Part shown: one piece after another, positions 24,490 through 36,070 of the stretch
Numbering within the stretch: position 1 is the first letter of the stretch
Layout of the letters: every line of letters starts with the position of its first letter
NCBI GenBank assembly: GCA_002943765.1
Contig: PQWQ01000016.1
Span: 496,001-560,000, forward strand
DNA from: Psoroptes ovis
Lineage: Eukaryota; Arthropoda; Arachnida; Sarcoptiformes; Psoroptidae
Direction of reading: 5' to 3'
DNA: 64,000 nt
Program-made: the position numbers and the translations under genes
Notes under the pieces: model-generated
Told to the model about the DNA's origin: nothing
The model's input: only the letters and a program-made list of their open reading frames with translations
Databases searched by the model: none

Positions 24490-25289
24490 CGATATCGACA
24501 CCTACACAATGATCAAACAATCAAATTATACAAAGCAATAAGCCGACAAATGGATTGGCAATCTTAGCCAAGGCTTAGGCAAAATCCTTCGGGTTCATTT
24601 TTGACTGAATATTTTCAAAAAACATTTGAACATCACTGTAATATTGTCCAATCTCAATTGTTTGCTTGCCTGGTCGTTTGTTACATTTATTTCAATTCAT
24701 TTTCATTTGTTAAATCCATCTCAATATTGCCATTATCATCATTACAATTATTATTATTTTTCAAAAAATCAAAAAAACCGCTTAACCATTCAATTATTGT
24801 GGCAAAACCACGCAAATTTCCGTCAATTTTTTCAATTTTTTCAAAAATTGAAATTTCAAATTTTCAAATTGAAAAATTGGAAAAATATTTTCCATTCTTC
24901 AAGTACACACACAAATTATTAAATATTGAAAAAAAAACATTTCTATTGTGTATAAACGATTGAACAGTGTTTGTGGACAGTTTAAACTTTATCCTTTCAG
25001 AGTTTTCTACTAGAAAAATTTTGAAAATTTGAAATTGGTTCAAAATCATCATCATCATCATCATCATTCCGTTTCAATGATGATGATGATTGAATGATTG
25101 AATGATGATAATGATTTTCGTTCAAAATTTCATTGCAATTTTCAAATACTAAACAGAAATCAACTGTGATAACTTTGAAATTTTTCAACTTAACTTTGAA
25201 ACTTTGAATTTTCATTTTTTTAAACAAATATCAATGATTATAATGATAATTTATCGAAATAATTTTCGTCAATATTAAAATATTTTATA

Positions 25290-25369
25290 TTAGATTGTCC
25301 GAAAAGTTTTTGCCGATTTATTGATTCGAAAACATGTGTGAAATTGGCAAAAACTTTCCGGACAACCAA
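25290..25369 (+). mobile_element. Fold-back MITE copy 3
   Basis: TTAGATTGTCCGAAAAGTTT at left, ACTTTCCGGACAACC at right. The centre (TTATTGATTCG) is diverged, so the orientation is provisional. Confidence 0.75.
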
Positions 25370-28300
25370 GCAAATATTCATATATATATATTGAAATAAA
25401 ATGGTAAGAGAAATAAAAATTCAAATAAAATAAAATAAAATAATAATTTCGGATAAACTTCCGTGTAAAATAACGAAAATTGTTTTTCTATTTGTTTGTT
25501 TGTTTGTTCGGGAAAATTAAAATATTTTTTTTTTCAATAATAATAATAATAATAATCGCTAATATATTTTTCAATATTAACACATTTGATTGTCATTTAT
25601 GAATCATTTTTTTTTAACTTTGTCAATTTATCATTCGATATATATATTAAGATACTGATATACAGATAATAATAATATTAATATTAATATTAAAATTTTA
25701 AATATTAAAATGATAATGATTATAAATCCCGAACATTTATGTGATGAGCAAACTTTGATAATTACGATTATTATTATTATTAAGATGATGATGATGTTTT
25801 AATTTTTTTTTTACGAAAAATTTTCCAATGATTATCGTTGTGTTGATAGCGCATACGACACAAATTATAAATGATGATGATTTTATTTGAAATTGATAAT
25901 GATTTACGATAAATATTTAACCGCATATTAGTGTTTTAGTGTGAGTGTGTGTGTCCGCATGGGGTGTGCGGATGGACACACGTTTCAACACAAGCTGACA
26001 TACTCTTTCATCATCTTTCAAGTTCCAAGTTTATCACACAGGTGCATATGATTGTCATTTATTTATTTTTCATTTTTTCAAATTTTTTCAAAACTGAACT
26101 TCGGATAAAATAAAACAAAAAAAATACATTCAAATTGAAAGGAAACAAAATGGAAAAAAAAATGTCAAAGATAAACGGGAACAAAATCAAAGATTTAGCT
26201 TGCGTGGAAAATTATTACATGGAAATTATAAATCGTTTAAATCATTTTAAATCATTTAAATCATTTAAATCATTTAAATCGATGATTTTTTTGAAAGGTC
26301 CTTTTTGAAAAGGTTAATATTTTTTCACATTTTTTCTCCCCTTTAAAAAAAATACATGTTTGATGATATTTTAAATCAAGAATTATCATCATCGATTATT
26401 ATTTGGGAGAAATAATCGATTATCATACGATAAATCATAATAAATAACTTTGAATGAAACAAAACAAAAATTTTCAAAATCGATTTATTTACAATCTTTT
26501 TAATTTCAATTTTCAACTGAATGATTTATTGCCACATTGAATTGCGGAATTTAAAATTAAAATTTGTCTAATTTTTGATTGAAAATATTTTGGATTTGAT
26601 TTGATTCGATTCATATTTGTCCTCGGATTAGATTAACTTTGAATCAAAAAAATCAATTCCAAAAAATCAAACCTTTTCCATGGAGTCTCATCACTTGAAA
26701 ATTAAAATTAAAACAAAAAACACACATAAATCTTGTGATGTGATAACAACAAGCGACAACCACACACATTAAACACATCAAACAACAACAACAACAATAA
26801 TGAAAGCCCCTTGTTTATCCGGATTTATTCAAATTATTCATTTTGCTTATCGTTTCAAATCTCCCAAAAAAATTGAATGTTTATCATTGAAATGAATGGA
26901 ATGAAAATTGTTTTATTTGATTTGATTTTTCCTATTTGGGATTTTCAATTTAATTTTTTTCCAGAAAAAAAAATCAAAGATCATCAAAAATACTTGAGAT
27001 TTTAAATTGGAAATTTTTGACTTGAAATTCACCTTAGAACAGCAGCCATGATTATCACCATCACCATAAGCAGCATCAGCAGCAGCAGCCACAATCATAA
27101 ATCAAATCTAATTCTGGAATCAATCAAAACCATTTCGAAACAATGGGCCTACTAAATGAATATTTTGGATTTATCAAAAAAACTGCAATTTTAATTCAAT
27201 TCATTTGATAAAATCTTGTCTGATTTTAATAATATTTAAATTTCCATTTTATTATTATTACGATTTTTGTTAATTTGATAAAATGAAATAAAATTTTTTG
27301 CGTACGTATCAAATACAAACTGATGTTAAATTGATGTATTTATGCCTACAGGCTATAGCTATTCAATAGCCATTTAACAGGTGCTCATTAAAGACGTGTT
27401 TAAAGATGAAATTGAAAAAAACATTAAAGCTACAAAATGGATCGTGTGCTGTTTTCAAGTCAATCAATTTCAGTGTGAAAACATCTTAAAATTCAAAAAT
27501 TTTGTGGCTCAAAATTCAAAAATTTTCTTGAATCATCAAATTGTGTACCACATAATAATAATAATCATAATCATAATAATAATGATCATAATAATTTTGC
27601 CATCAATTCAAATCGTTTATTAAAAATATATGTAAATGTTTTTGATAACAACAATTTCACAGCATTTCATTGCGATAAGATTCAAATGAAAATCATTGGT
27701 TTTTGCTTGTTCTTCGGCGTAAAATTTAACAGTTCAACTGATAAATGTCATGTCAAATACATGTGTACAAAATGATTGATTGAATTTGAAAAAGTGTTAA
27801 CAGGTTTAGTTCATTCATCCATTCACTAATCCATTTGATCGATCAAATAATTCAGTGGTAAATCGATACACGGGTTTTTTCTGTGTCGTTTTAATTGAAA
27901 TCAAAATTCAGTCGATCAATCAATCGAATCGAATCGAATCGATCGATCAAATTGATGATAATGTGTATGTATAATACAAGCAATAACAATTGTAACAACA
28001 CCAAATGTGATGAAATTGAATCGGAAAATTTGTTAAGAAAATCAAAATAAATCAAAATTTCAAATTTAAAATTCAAACAATCACGGATAATCGTAATTGT
28101 AATTGTAATAATCCTAATAATGATAATTTACACTTGTGTTCCTCGTTGTTGGTTTCACCTTCTCATTCATTTGATTGAAAATATTAAATGAAAAAATCTT
28201 CTGATTTGATCTGATCTGAATATTTGATTTTTTTTTGATTTGTTGATACAAATAAATTACAATTTCCATTTATCATTGACCTTAATGATATGAATTTATG

Positions 28301-29198
28301 TGTTTCAAATGAATGTTGAATGAATGAATAGACATGGACATTGTGTGGTGGTGGCAGTGTCGGCGGTGGTGGTGAAATTGTAACAATTCCGGGATGAATC
28401 AAAAAACTAAAATGATTTAAATCATTATTTCTTAAATTACGAATACACAGAGAGAGAGATAGATTAATTGATTGATTTTTAAATGTTTTCTTCTTATTGG
28501 CATCCCGGAATCATTTTAAAATTTAAACGAATTTAAAATTCAAATCATTCAAAATAACCAGATAAATCTAAACTATTGTGCAAATACAACTGTGAAATAG
28601 TCTAAACAACAACAGCAGCAGCAATCAATTGTTGAATTGTGTACAATAACAACATTAAACATGGACAAAATTATTATTATTGTCCATAACAAATAATTCA
28701 ATTTGAATAATTGAATTTTTTTTTCGGGAAAAAATTCAAATTTAAATTTTTCGGAAAATTCAAAAACACATTACATTTGTGTACGAAGCGTACGATTAAC
28801 ATTCAATCAAATTGAATCAATTTTTTTTCAAACCAATTCTATCTTCAACTTCAATTGTTGAATACAATTTTTGAAAAAATTGAAATATATTTTATAAAAA
28901 GATAATAATAATAATAATCGTCGTAATCATCATCATCATCATTGTTATTATGATTATTATTATTATAATTTAAATTACATTTATATAGATTTCACATACA
29001 CACACATCATAGAAATGTATGTATGTATGTATGGAAGCCATTTAAAATTTATGGAAACCATATCATAATCATTCAATGGTGTGTTTGTGTGTGCATTTTC
29101 AAATATGAATTTCAAGCAAAGAAATGTTTCCAGAAATTTTTCTCCCAGAAACTTGGCTTAAAATGATAATTATTTATTTATTATTTGTTAATGCTGTA
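25370..29198. other. Gene-poor stretch
   Basis: A/T-rich with TTTAAATCA tandem repeats (26231-26281), (AAC)n near 26776-26795, GCAGCA repeats near 27056-27090, and (CAT)n near 28926-28942. A short inverted repeat, ATGGACAA ... TTGTCCAT, lies at about 28660-28687. No gene recognised. Confidence 0.5.
26231..26281. repeat. 9-bp tandem repeat (TTTAAATCA)n
   Basis: About five units of a 9-bp period, the last three perfect and the first two with single-base changes. Confidence 0.85.
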
Positions 29199-29277
29199 TT
29201 GGGTTGTCCAATAAGTTCTTGCTGTTTTTCAAATGAAAAAGAAATTTAAAAAACAGCAAAAACTTATTGGACAACAA
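29199..29277. mobile_element. Fold-back MITE copy 4 (CCAATAAG subtype)
   Basis: Left GGGTTGTCCAATAAGTTCTT and right AAACTTATTGGACAAC pair with each other; inner CTGTTTTT pairs with AAAAACAG. Lacks the TATATCG core. Confidence 0.8.
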
Positions 29278-31062
29278 AATAGATGAGAAGAAGAAGAAGC
29301 AATAGAAGAAACACATCTTTACTCTTTAATTTTTGATAATTTAACTTTGAATTTTTTTATTTTTCAAATTTCAAAAATTTGATTTGTATACGTGTTTGTC
29401 TATGTCTATGTCTATGTATGTATGTATTTGTTTGAATCCGGAAGAAATGAATTTTTTTGTTTTGTTTCATTTCATTTCATTTCATTTGATTATTGTCGCC
29501 ATGAAGAATTATCATCTGGTATTCGGTGAATGATAATGATAATGTCATTATTTCATTTCATAATCGGAATAATTGTCATTTGAAAATTTAGGGAATTACA
29601 AAAAATAATGAAAATAATGGAAATCGATCGATTTGAAGGCAAATTGATTTCACATGTAGCACATGAATAGCATCACAATTCAAAGCCAATAAAATCGAAG
29701 CCAATAAAATCAAATCAAATTGAATCATTGGAAAAATGGATCCAAGTAATATATTTCGATCAAAATCGAAATTTATCTATTTTCATCTGTATTGAATTTG
29801 ATCTGAATTGAATTTCTGAATTGAAAATTGTTCAATTTTTGTTTTCAAATGATAATGATGATTTAAAAGTATTAAATCAAGGATCAGCCAAAAAAAACTT
29901 CCGGAATTTAAATGAATCAATTTGATTTCACATTATTATTATCAATATTTGAATGAAATGAAATGAAATGAAAATGAAACAATTTTAAATCAATCAATTG
30001 TGGCAATAATAGCCATAGTAATAATAGGAATAATGATCAATTTTATTCAATCAAATTTTCATCGATCGATTGGTGATTGGCAGACATACACATGTATTTG
30101 ATTTGATTTGATTTGAGAAATGAGAAAATGAAAAAAACAAAGCACTAAAATGTATTTTGAATTCAATAACAGCTACAACAATCGATGAGGATGATGATGA
30201 TAATGATGATGACACATATGGTATACACACACAGGAGGAAAAAACAGCTGATTGATATTACATTATTCAACATTATTTGATTCAATCATCTAAAATTCCA
30301 GTGTGTAAATAATGATAATGATGATGATGATAGAAGGAAACAACACTTTGAAAGCCCCTTAGGGAGAAAATTGACTTTTTATTTTGTTTGTAAATGGTCC
30401 CTTGATAATCATCATTATTATCGTTATCATCGGTAATCAATCGGGTAATAAACACTGAAAATCTTTTTTTTTGTTAGGGTGAAATTGAATAGTTTTAGTT
30501 TAATCAGTAATGAAGCTTGTATAATCAATGTCGATTTATCAAATCATTTGTTTTTTTTTTGCTTTGTTTTTCAATATCTTTATCAACACATCTTGACTGT
30601 GTATGAGTTGAGTTAAGTGATGAAATCAAATTGCAATGATGAAACATGTGCTCGTCGTAGCCGTTAGTGAATTCATAATTCTGTGATTATCTTTGATTCA
30701 TTGATTGATTCATTCAATGATTCATTCATTCACCTGTTTGTTATTTTATCAAATTTGAATCAATTTTTTTGCTTTGAATTTTCAAATTTTTCAAAATCAA
30801 ATTGATTAGATAATCTTGGATTTGATAACTCCCTTTCCGGGTTTTTATTTGTGAAAATTATGGAAAATTATGTAAAAGTTGATATTGAATAATGTTCAAA
30901 TCAATTTTACAGAAGACTATTACTTTATTACAGATCAATTAAAATCAAATTCAATTGTTTATGAAAGAATTGTTTAATGATTCGTTATGAATGTGAAGAT
31001 ATTAAATAATCAATATTAATTTAGACAAGATTTTAAGAATTTTAAATTTTTTTTTCAAAAAC
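29278..31062. other. Noncoding interval 3' of the unknown gene
   Basis: Simple repeats (TATGTATG at 29406-29426, TTTCA repeats at 29466-29486, GAT tracts near 30190 and 30310). No gene recognised. Confidence 0.5.
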
Positions 31063-32057
31063 TCAATGATCTTTCTGTACCATAGGAGTACTACTAATAT
31101 GATCAATTTTCCATTTCGGTGTTGGCGGTATTTTGGTCATTGATCGAATACTAATACGTGTACGTGTTCGTACAATACGATGACGGCCAGCTTGACCACC
31201 ATGACCACCATAACCACCATGACCAAAACTTTTAATATGAAAAGGTGTTCGTATACTTTTTCTTATTTTACGTTTAATTGAATTATCATTATCATTATCA
31301 TCATTACATAGCTGAATTATTGAAATTTCATTAATATCAAAATCATCTTTTTCATTAATCTTGTTCTTATCATTATCATTATTATACTTATTTTCATTAA
31401 TATTATTCAAACACTGTTCATCGTCAACATTATCATCATTATTCAAGCTTGAACGTAGTGGTCGATGTTGTTGATTTGAACAAAATTTACGCATATGACG
31501 ATCAATACTCTTACGACGATTGTTTGTTGTACGAAATTTATTTAATAAAATTTTATGTTTTTCATTAAATGAACGACGTCGTATTTTAAAACCATCATCA
31601 TCATCCTTATCCTTATCCTTGTTATCAGCCTTATTATCATTATCTTCATCTAATTCAATTAATTTTACTTCATCAACATCAACATCGACATTATTCATTT
31701 TCTTATCAATCAATCTATTGACATTTGAGATTGGATTCATTCGAGGCAATGATTCTTCAGTGTCTGTAATATACGAAAGAGAAAAAGGGTTGAAAATTTT
31801 GAAAATTTTAATCAAAATTAAAATTAAAGTTCAATACCTGAATCATCACTAATTTCAATAACAAGTTTATTAGCGCCTATTTGATCTTTATATTTCATTA
31901 TAAACCTTTCAGATTCGGTTATCGCACCCCAAAATATTTCACCATCATTATAATCATCGAGGATAATCGATTCTTGATCATCATTTAATGTTAAATTCAT
32001 TTTAATTTTTATTATTTTAATTGATTCAAACAATTGCTTCGGGTTATTTTCAAATGT
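31063..32057 (-). CDS. Unrecognised acidic/basic protein, two visible exons
   Basis: Exon 32057-31838 joins exon 31763-31063 through a 74-bp intron (GATTCAG|GTATTG ... TATTACAG), giving ISDDSDTEESLPRM across the junction. The first credible start is the ATG at 32000 (AAAATGAATTTAAC). The frame stays open back to an acceptor (TTTTATTTTAG, AG at 32059-32058) and reads TFENNPKQLFESIKI, so coding may begin in an exon not found. The N-terminal part has a non-repetitive segment (GEIFWGAITESERF, then KYKDQIGANKL). The middle is Asp/Asn/Lys-rich. The C-terminal third is basic, with RRRSFNEKHK, a Gly-His patch (HGGYGGHGGQ) and PPTPKWK. Length is about 305 residues from 32000. I do not recognise the family; the basic C-terminus could bind nucleic acid, but that is only a guess. 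Confidence 0.7.
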
Positions 32058-32512
32058 CTAAAATAAAATAAATGATGCTTTCTTAATAATGCCTGAGCAA
32101 TATTTTTTTTTCTTTTGTTGATCGAAATAGTTCAAGTTTGAATTTTTTTTATTTTCTTAGCTTAAAACGATTCATGTTCAAAAATATTGCTTGAAATTTC
32201 AATGAAAAACAATGCAGCACTGAAATATTTATTTATTTTCCAATAATTTAATCTAATTATTTAATTTTTAAATCAAAATATTTATGGTTTTTGTACGAGT
32301 GTGTGTGTCAATCAATGTTGGTATGTTGTTGTTGGTGGTTGTATGCATCAATAATCTGATTTACAATGATTTTATCACGAATTTTTGTCTTTCACAGAAT
32401 AAATATTTGTTTTTTTTTTAAATTTCATTTTCAAAAATGTACGTGATTAATTCAAATTGATTTCAATTCTTTTTTCGAATTGAATTAATTCATTTATGTT
32501 TGAATTTTTTCG
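32058..32512. other. Noncoding spacer between divergent genes
   Basis: Lies between the 5' end of the unknown minus-strand gene and the TATA box of the plus-strand secreted-protein gene. Poly-T runs and a (GT)n patch near 32299. It may hold promoters for both genes. Confidence 0.5.
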
Positions 32513-32520
32513 TATATAAA
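32513..32520 (+). promoter_or_regulatory. TATA box of the repeat-rich secreted-protein gene
   Basis: TATATAAA, 107 bases before the ATG at 32620. Transcription would start about 30 bases downstream, near 32543, leaving a leader of about 75 bases with no upstream ATG except one or two near 32528. Confidence 0.6.
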
Positions 32521-32619
32521 TACAGTAATGATTAATTGAAAATTTCATATTGATTTTATTTTTTTTATCTTTTTAATTTTCGATCATCGAAACAACATAC
32601 AAAAAATAAAAAATAAAAA

Positions 32620-33303
32620 ATGTCTAATCTATTGAAATTGGCATTGTTTTCATCATTATTGATGATCGGCCAATCAGTACCATTGGGTGGACTTGGCGCT
32701 CTTGCCGGTTTAAGCGGTGGTTTAACTGGTGGCTTAGCCGGTGCAGCTGGTTTAGCTGGCGCAGCTGGTCTTGCCGGTGGCTTAGCTGGTGCAGCCGGTT
32801 TAGCTGGTCTAGCTGGTTTAGGTGGTTTAGGTGGCCATATTGATGCACCAGTTCCAGTACCACTTCCATTGCCAGTATCATTGCCAGTCCCGAATCCAAT
32901 TTTGAAACCATTCCCGCTTCCATTGCCAGTACGATTGCCAATTCCAACACCAACATTGATTCCAGTTCCGACACCATTGCGAATCCCATTACCGGCTCCA
33001 GTACCGACACCATTCCCATCACCAGTCGATGTACCACTTCCAGTACCAAAATTCTTGCCAACACCAGTTCCATTGAGAATCCCATTACCAGTTCCAGTTC
33101 CACTCCCGATCCCAGTTCCAGTTCCAGTCCCACTTCGATTACCATTGCCAGCACCAGTCAAAGTACCAACACCATTGCCAGTTCCACTTCCAACACCGAC
33201 ACCTGTACCAGCACCAGTTCCAGTTGGTCTTTTCCGATCAGATGATAATGCTGCACCAGCTCCAGCTCCAGAACCAGCTGAAAATGAACCAGCAGCTCAA
33301 TAA
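32620..33303 (+). CDS. Secreted repeat protein, Gly/Leu/Ala-rich then Pro/Val/Leu-rich
   Basis: Single exon of 227 codons. A signal peptide (MSNLLKLALFSSLLMIGQS) is followed by a short-repeat region of GGL, AGL and GAA units (residues 23-73), then about 125 residues of alternating Pro with Val, Leu, Ile or Thr (PVPLPLPV, TPTPVPAP), and an Ala/Pro/Glu tail. There are no cysteines and almost no aromatics. The start is fixed by the TATA box and signal peptide. Synonymous codons vary freely (CCA, CCG, CCC), which supports selection on the protein. The composition is like structural extracellular proteins (cuticle, silk or glue), but no known family was recognised. Long frames on the opposite strand are shadows of the Pro repeats. 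Base composition is clearly more GC-rich than the flanks. Confidence 0.8.
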   Translation: MSNLLKLALFSSLLMIGQSVPLGGLGALAGLSGGLTGGLAGAAGLAGAAGLAGGLAGAAGLAGLAGLGGLGGHIDAPVPVPLPLPVSLPVPNPILKPFPLPLPVRLPIPTPTLIPVPTPLRIPLPAPVPTPFPSPVDVPLPVPKFLPTPVPLRIPLPVPVPLPIPVPVPVPLRLPLPAPVKVPTPLPVPLPTPTPVPAPVPVGLFRSDDNAAPAPAPEPAENEPAAQ

Positions 33304-33304
33304 A
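33299..33304 (+). terminator. Poly(A) signal overlapping the stop codon
   Basis: AATAAA formed by the last CAA codon and the TAA stop, repeated as AATAAATAAATAA. If used, the 3' UTR would be only about 20-30 bases. Another AATAAA lies near 33635. Confidence 0.45.
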
Positions 33305-33854
33305 TAAATAATTTTTTTTGATCAAAAAAAAAAAAAAATAACTTAGATAATATAAAAACCCGTATTTTGAAATTGATAACATACACACACATCTATCTAT
33401 ACACACCCACACAGAGAAATGTTAGTCTAAAATTCTTAAATCTTAAACTCTCTCTCTTTTTACTTAGTTCACTTAGGTAGCTCTCTCTCTCTTCCACTCT
33501 CTCGAATGCTTTCACATCAATTTTCAACTTGTAAAATCTTTTGTTTTTTTAAATTATTTGTCAATCCATTCATATTCTCATATGTTTTTCTGAAATCTAT
33601 CTCTCACTTTAGCTATTGGGCAAATTTTCATTTAATAAAGTAAAATAATTTTAAAAAATCAAAGAATTCAAATAAATGAAAATGAAATTGTCTTCAATCC
33701 CAAAACAAACAAACAAACTTGACAATGAATATATTAAGCAAAGCAAAGCTTTGATTTTGGATTCAAAATTTGATTTTGATTTGTACACACACAAATCGTG
33801 TATTTTCATTGTAATATTTGCCAATATTTCGACAATATTGCCATCAATAATAAT
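33305..33854. other. Noncoding interval
   Basis: CT-rich patches (CTCTCTCT at 33449-33502) and otherwise A/T-rich. No gene seen. Confidence 0.5.
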
Positions 33855-33936
33855 ATTAGATTGTCCAATAAGTTCTTGCTGTTTTTTGAATAGGAAAAAT
33901 ATTTAAAAAACGGCAAGAACTTATTGGACAATTCAA
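33855..33936. mobile_element. Fold-back MITE copy 5 (CCAATAAG subtype)
   Basis: TTAGATTGTCCAATAAGTTC at left pairs with GAACTTATTGGACAA at right. Closest relative in the window is copy 4. Confidence 0.8.
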
Positions 33937-35128
33937 TTATAATCGTTTCATATATATGATCAATTTCGATGTAATTTTTTCATATTTCATTTTGATTGCC
34001 AATTTCCAATCGATTACAAGATTCAAAGACATTCATTTTCATTTTTTTCATTCATCATTCAAACATTTATTGTCATTGTCATTATCATTTGAAACATTTT
34101 CTTCATGCCTCATCATAATCACCATCATTGAATGACCTCAAAAAAAAAAAAAATGAATAGAAAAAATAAGAAAATATGAACACATCAAATGACACATATA
34201 TATTGGCGCGAATCAAATCAAATCAAAATCGAATCAAAATCGATCAATCGATTGATCGAAAAATAAAATGATGATTCCAATTGAATTGAATCTCGATTGA
34301 TTTTGGGAAAATAATCAAAATCACATAAATCAATCAATTGAATCGATTGATTTTGCAAAAATAAATGAGAAAATAATTTTTCTTATTTCTTTCTTTTCTT
34401 ATTTCTTTGATTTGATTCAGCCAATCAATCAATCAATCGATCAATCGATTACAACATTTTGATTTTGTTTGATTTACATAGATTTTCGCTGTTTGTTTGT
34501 CTGTTTGTTTACGGATATTTATTTCTCATTAATTATTAATTAAATTCAAGGTCTATTTTCTCTGGTCCGAAAAGAAATTTTCAGTGCATTTCATGCAGCC
34601 GAAAGCTTAATCAATCAATCCAATCCAATCCATGATGATTGTTACTGTTCAATATTTACAACAATTCATCATCAATCCATCATCATAAAATAATGAGATA
34701 AAACAAAGCAAATAGACAGCCAAACAATTACAAATTGCATTTCATTCATTCATTTTTTCCAGTGACAAATTTGAAATTTACCATTTGAAATCCATATTTG
34801 AAATAATAATAATCATAATAATAAAGCAAATGTCAATCTATTTCATTTTTTAAAATTATTATTTCAAATTTTGAAATTTGTTGTTTGATGCAGCTTGAAA
34901 TTTCATTTCATTTTGCTTTGCTTCGTTTTGTTTTTTTGATTTTTTAAATTTTTAAAATTTGTAAGATTTAAAACTTTTAAGATTTAAAATTCTTAATCTT
35001 AGACAAACAAAACAAACAAAACAGAACAAAACAAGACAAACGAAACAAACGAAACAAACGAAACAAAGAAATATATGATTCAACGAAACATAATTCAACG
35101 AAATTGCACAACCACAACACGTACAATA

Positions 35129-35177
35129 ATACGTACGACAATAATTGTTCGTACGTACATTAATTGTTCGTACGTAC
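35129..35177. repeat. Duplicated palindromic CGTACGTAC motif
   Basis: ATTGTTCGTACGTAC occurs twice (35145-35159 and 35163-35177), and an inverted partial copy ACGTACGACAATAAT lies just to the left (35131-35145). Confidence 0.8.
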
Positions 35178-35728
35178 AATAATACAAAAGATTTAAGACT
35201 TGCCAATTCAAAAGCCACACACAAAAAGCTTTTTGAATTCAAGCAAAAATCTAAAGGTTTAGTGACCAAAAATATAATTGTAAATATATGCTTATATTTG
35301 TATTTGTTTATTTCAAAAAAAGATTATTTTGTTACGTAAAAAATATTAAATTTTAAATTTTTCAAAATTTCAACTTGTCCATAATAATACATATTTATAT
35401 ATATTTATATTTATGGTGGTGTTCATTCATTCACTGAGAATGAATGGCTGAATGGAAGGCTATTGATGCTTTATTTTCGTAACAATCATTTTTTTCGAAA
35501 ATCAAAAAAATGATTTGTTTAAGATTTTGTCCTGGCTTCATTGTTTGTTTGTCAATGCTATTTTTATTTGAATGCTGTTGTTGCACGCGTTTTATGTTGG
35601 TCTAATCCATCCAATAGCCTTTGATGATGATCTGATTTGTTGATTTGATTTTTATTTTTTCAAATTTTGATTTGTTCAAAAATAAAATCAAAGATTATCA
35701 AAGATTGAATGATACAATAATAATATGT

Positions 35729-35760
35729 ATTTTTTTCAAGGAATTTTCCTTGAAAAAAAT
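35729..35760. repeat. Perfect inverted repeat, 15-bp arms
   Basis: Arms ATTTTTTTCAAGGAA and TTCCTTGAAAAAAAT around a 2-bp centre. Rho-type or bacterial terminator logic does not apply; likely a cruciform-prone repeat. Confidence 0.85.
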
Positions 35761-36070
35761 ATATCAGTATTTATAATTTGTTTTATTAATATGAATTATA
35801 TAAACTATTATTATTATCAAAAATTATCATTATTTCAAAAATGTTTCAACATTTGGATCAATTATTGTGGATTTTGGAATAATTTTTCTTGAATGATCGA
35901 TGAATATTTTCAAATACTTTTGAATTCAATCAACTTTGAAGATTTAAGATGAGAATTGTACGAAATTGATTCTGAATTTAAATTCAAGTTTGAAAAATTT
36001 AAAATTAAATTTGAAATTGAATTTGAAATTTCAAAATTTATGAAATCAATTTCTCCATATCAATATAAGT

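Larger units (their letters stand above)
21197..25289. other. Gene-poor stretch with microsatellites
   Basis: (ATC)n at 22070-22101, (GT)n at 23391-23409, (GAT)n at 23366-23384 and (CA)n at 24470-24489. A segment at 23880-23960 is visibly richer in GC than its surroundings. No convincing coding region was seen on either strand. Confidence 0.5.
33937..36070. other. Noncoding interval 3' of SCOC
   Basis: Includes AATCAATCGATT-type palindromes (34230-34260, 34425-34450), repeated CGTACGTAC motifs (35129-35177) and the palindrome at 35729-35760. No gene seen. Confidence 0.5.

Noticed and set aside
24601..24963. 120-codon plus-strand frame in the gene-poor region
   Set aside because: Phe/Lys/Ile-rich with no domain, no splice context and overlapping frames of similar quality; consistent with chance in AT-rich DNA.
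32565..33161. Two long minus-strand frames (Gly/Thr-rich and Leu/Val-rich) across the secreted repeat protein
   Set aside because: Pro-rich CCA/CCG repeats read backwards give TGG/CGG without stops. Only the plus frame has a signal peptide and a TATA box.
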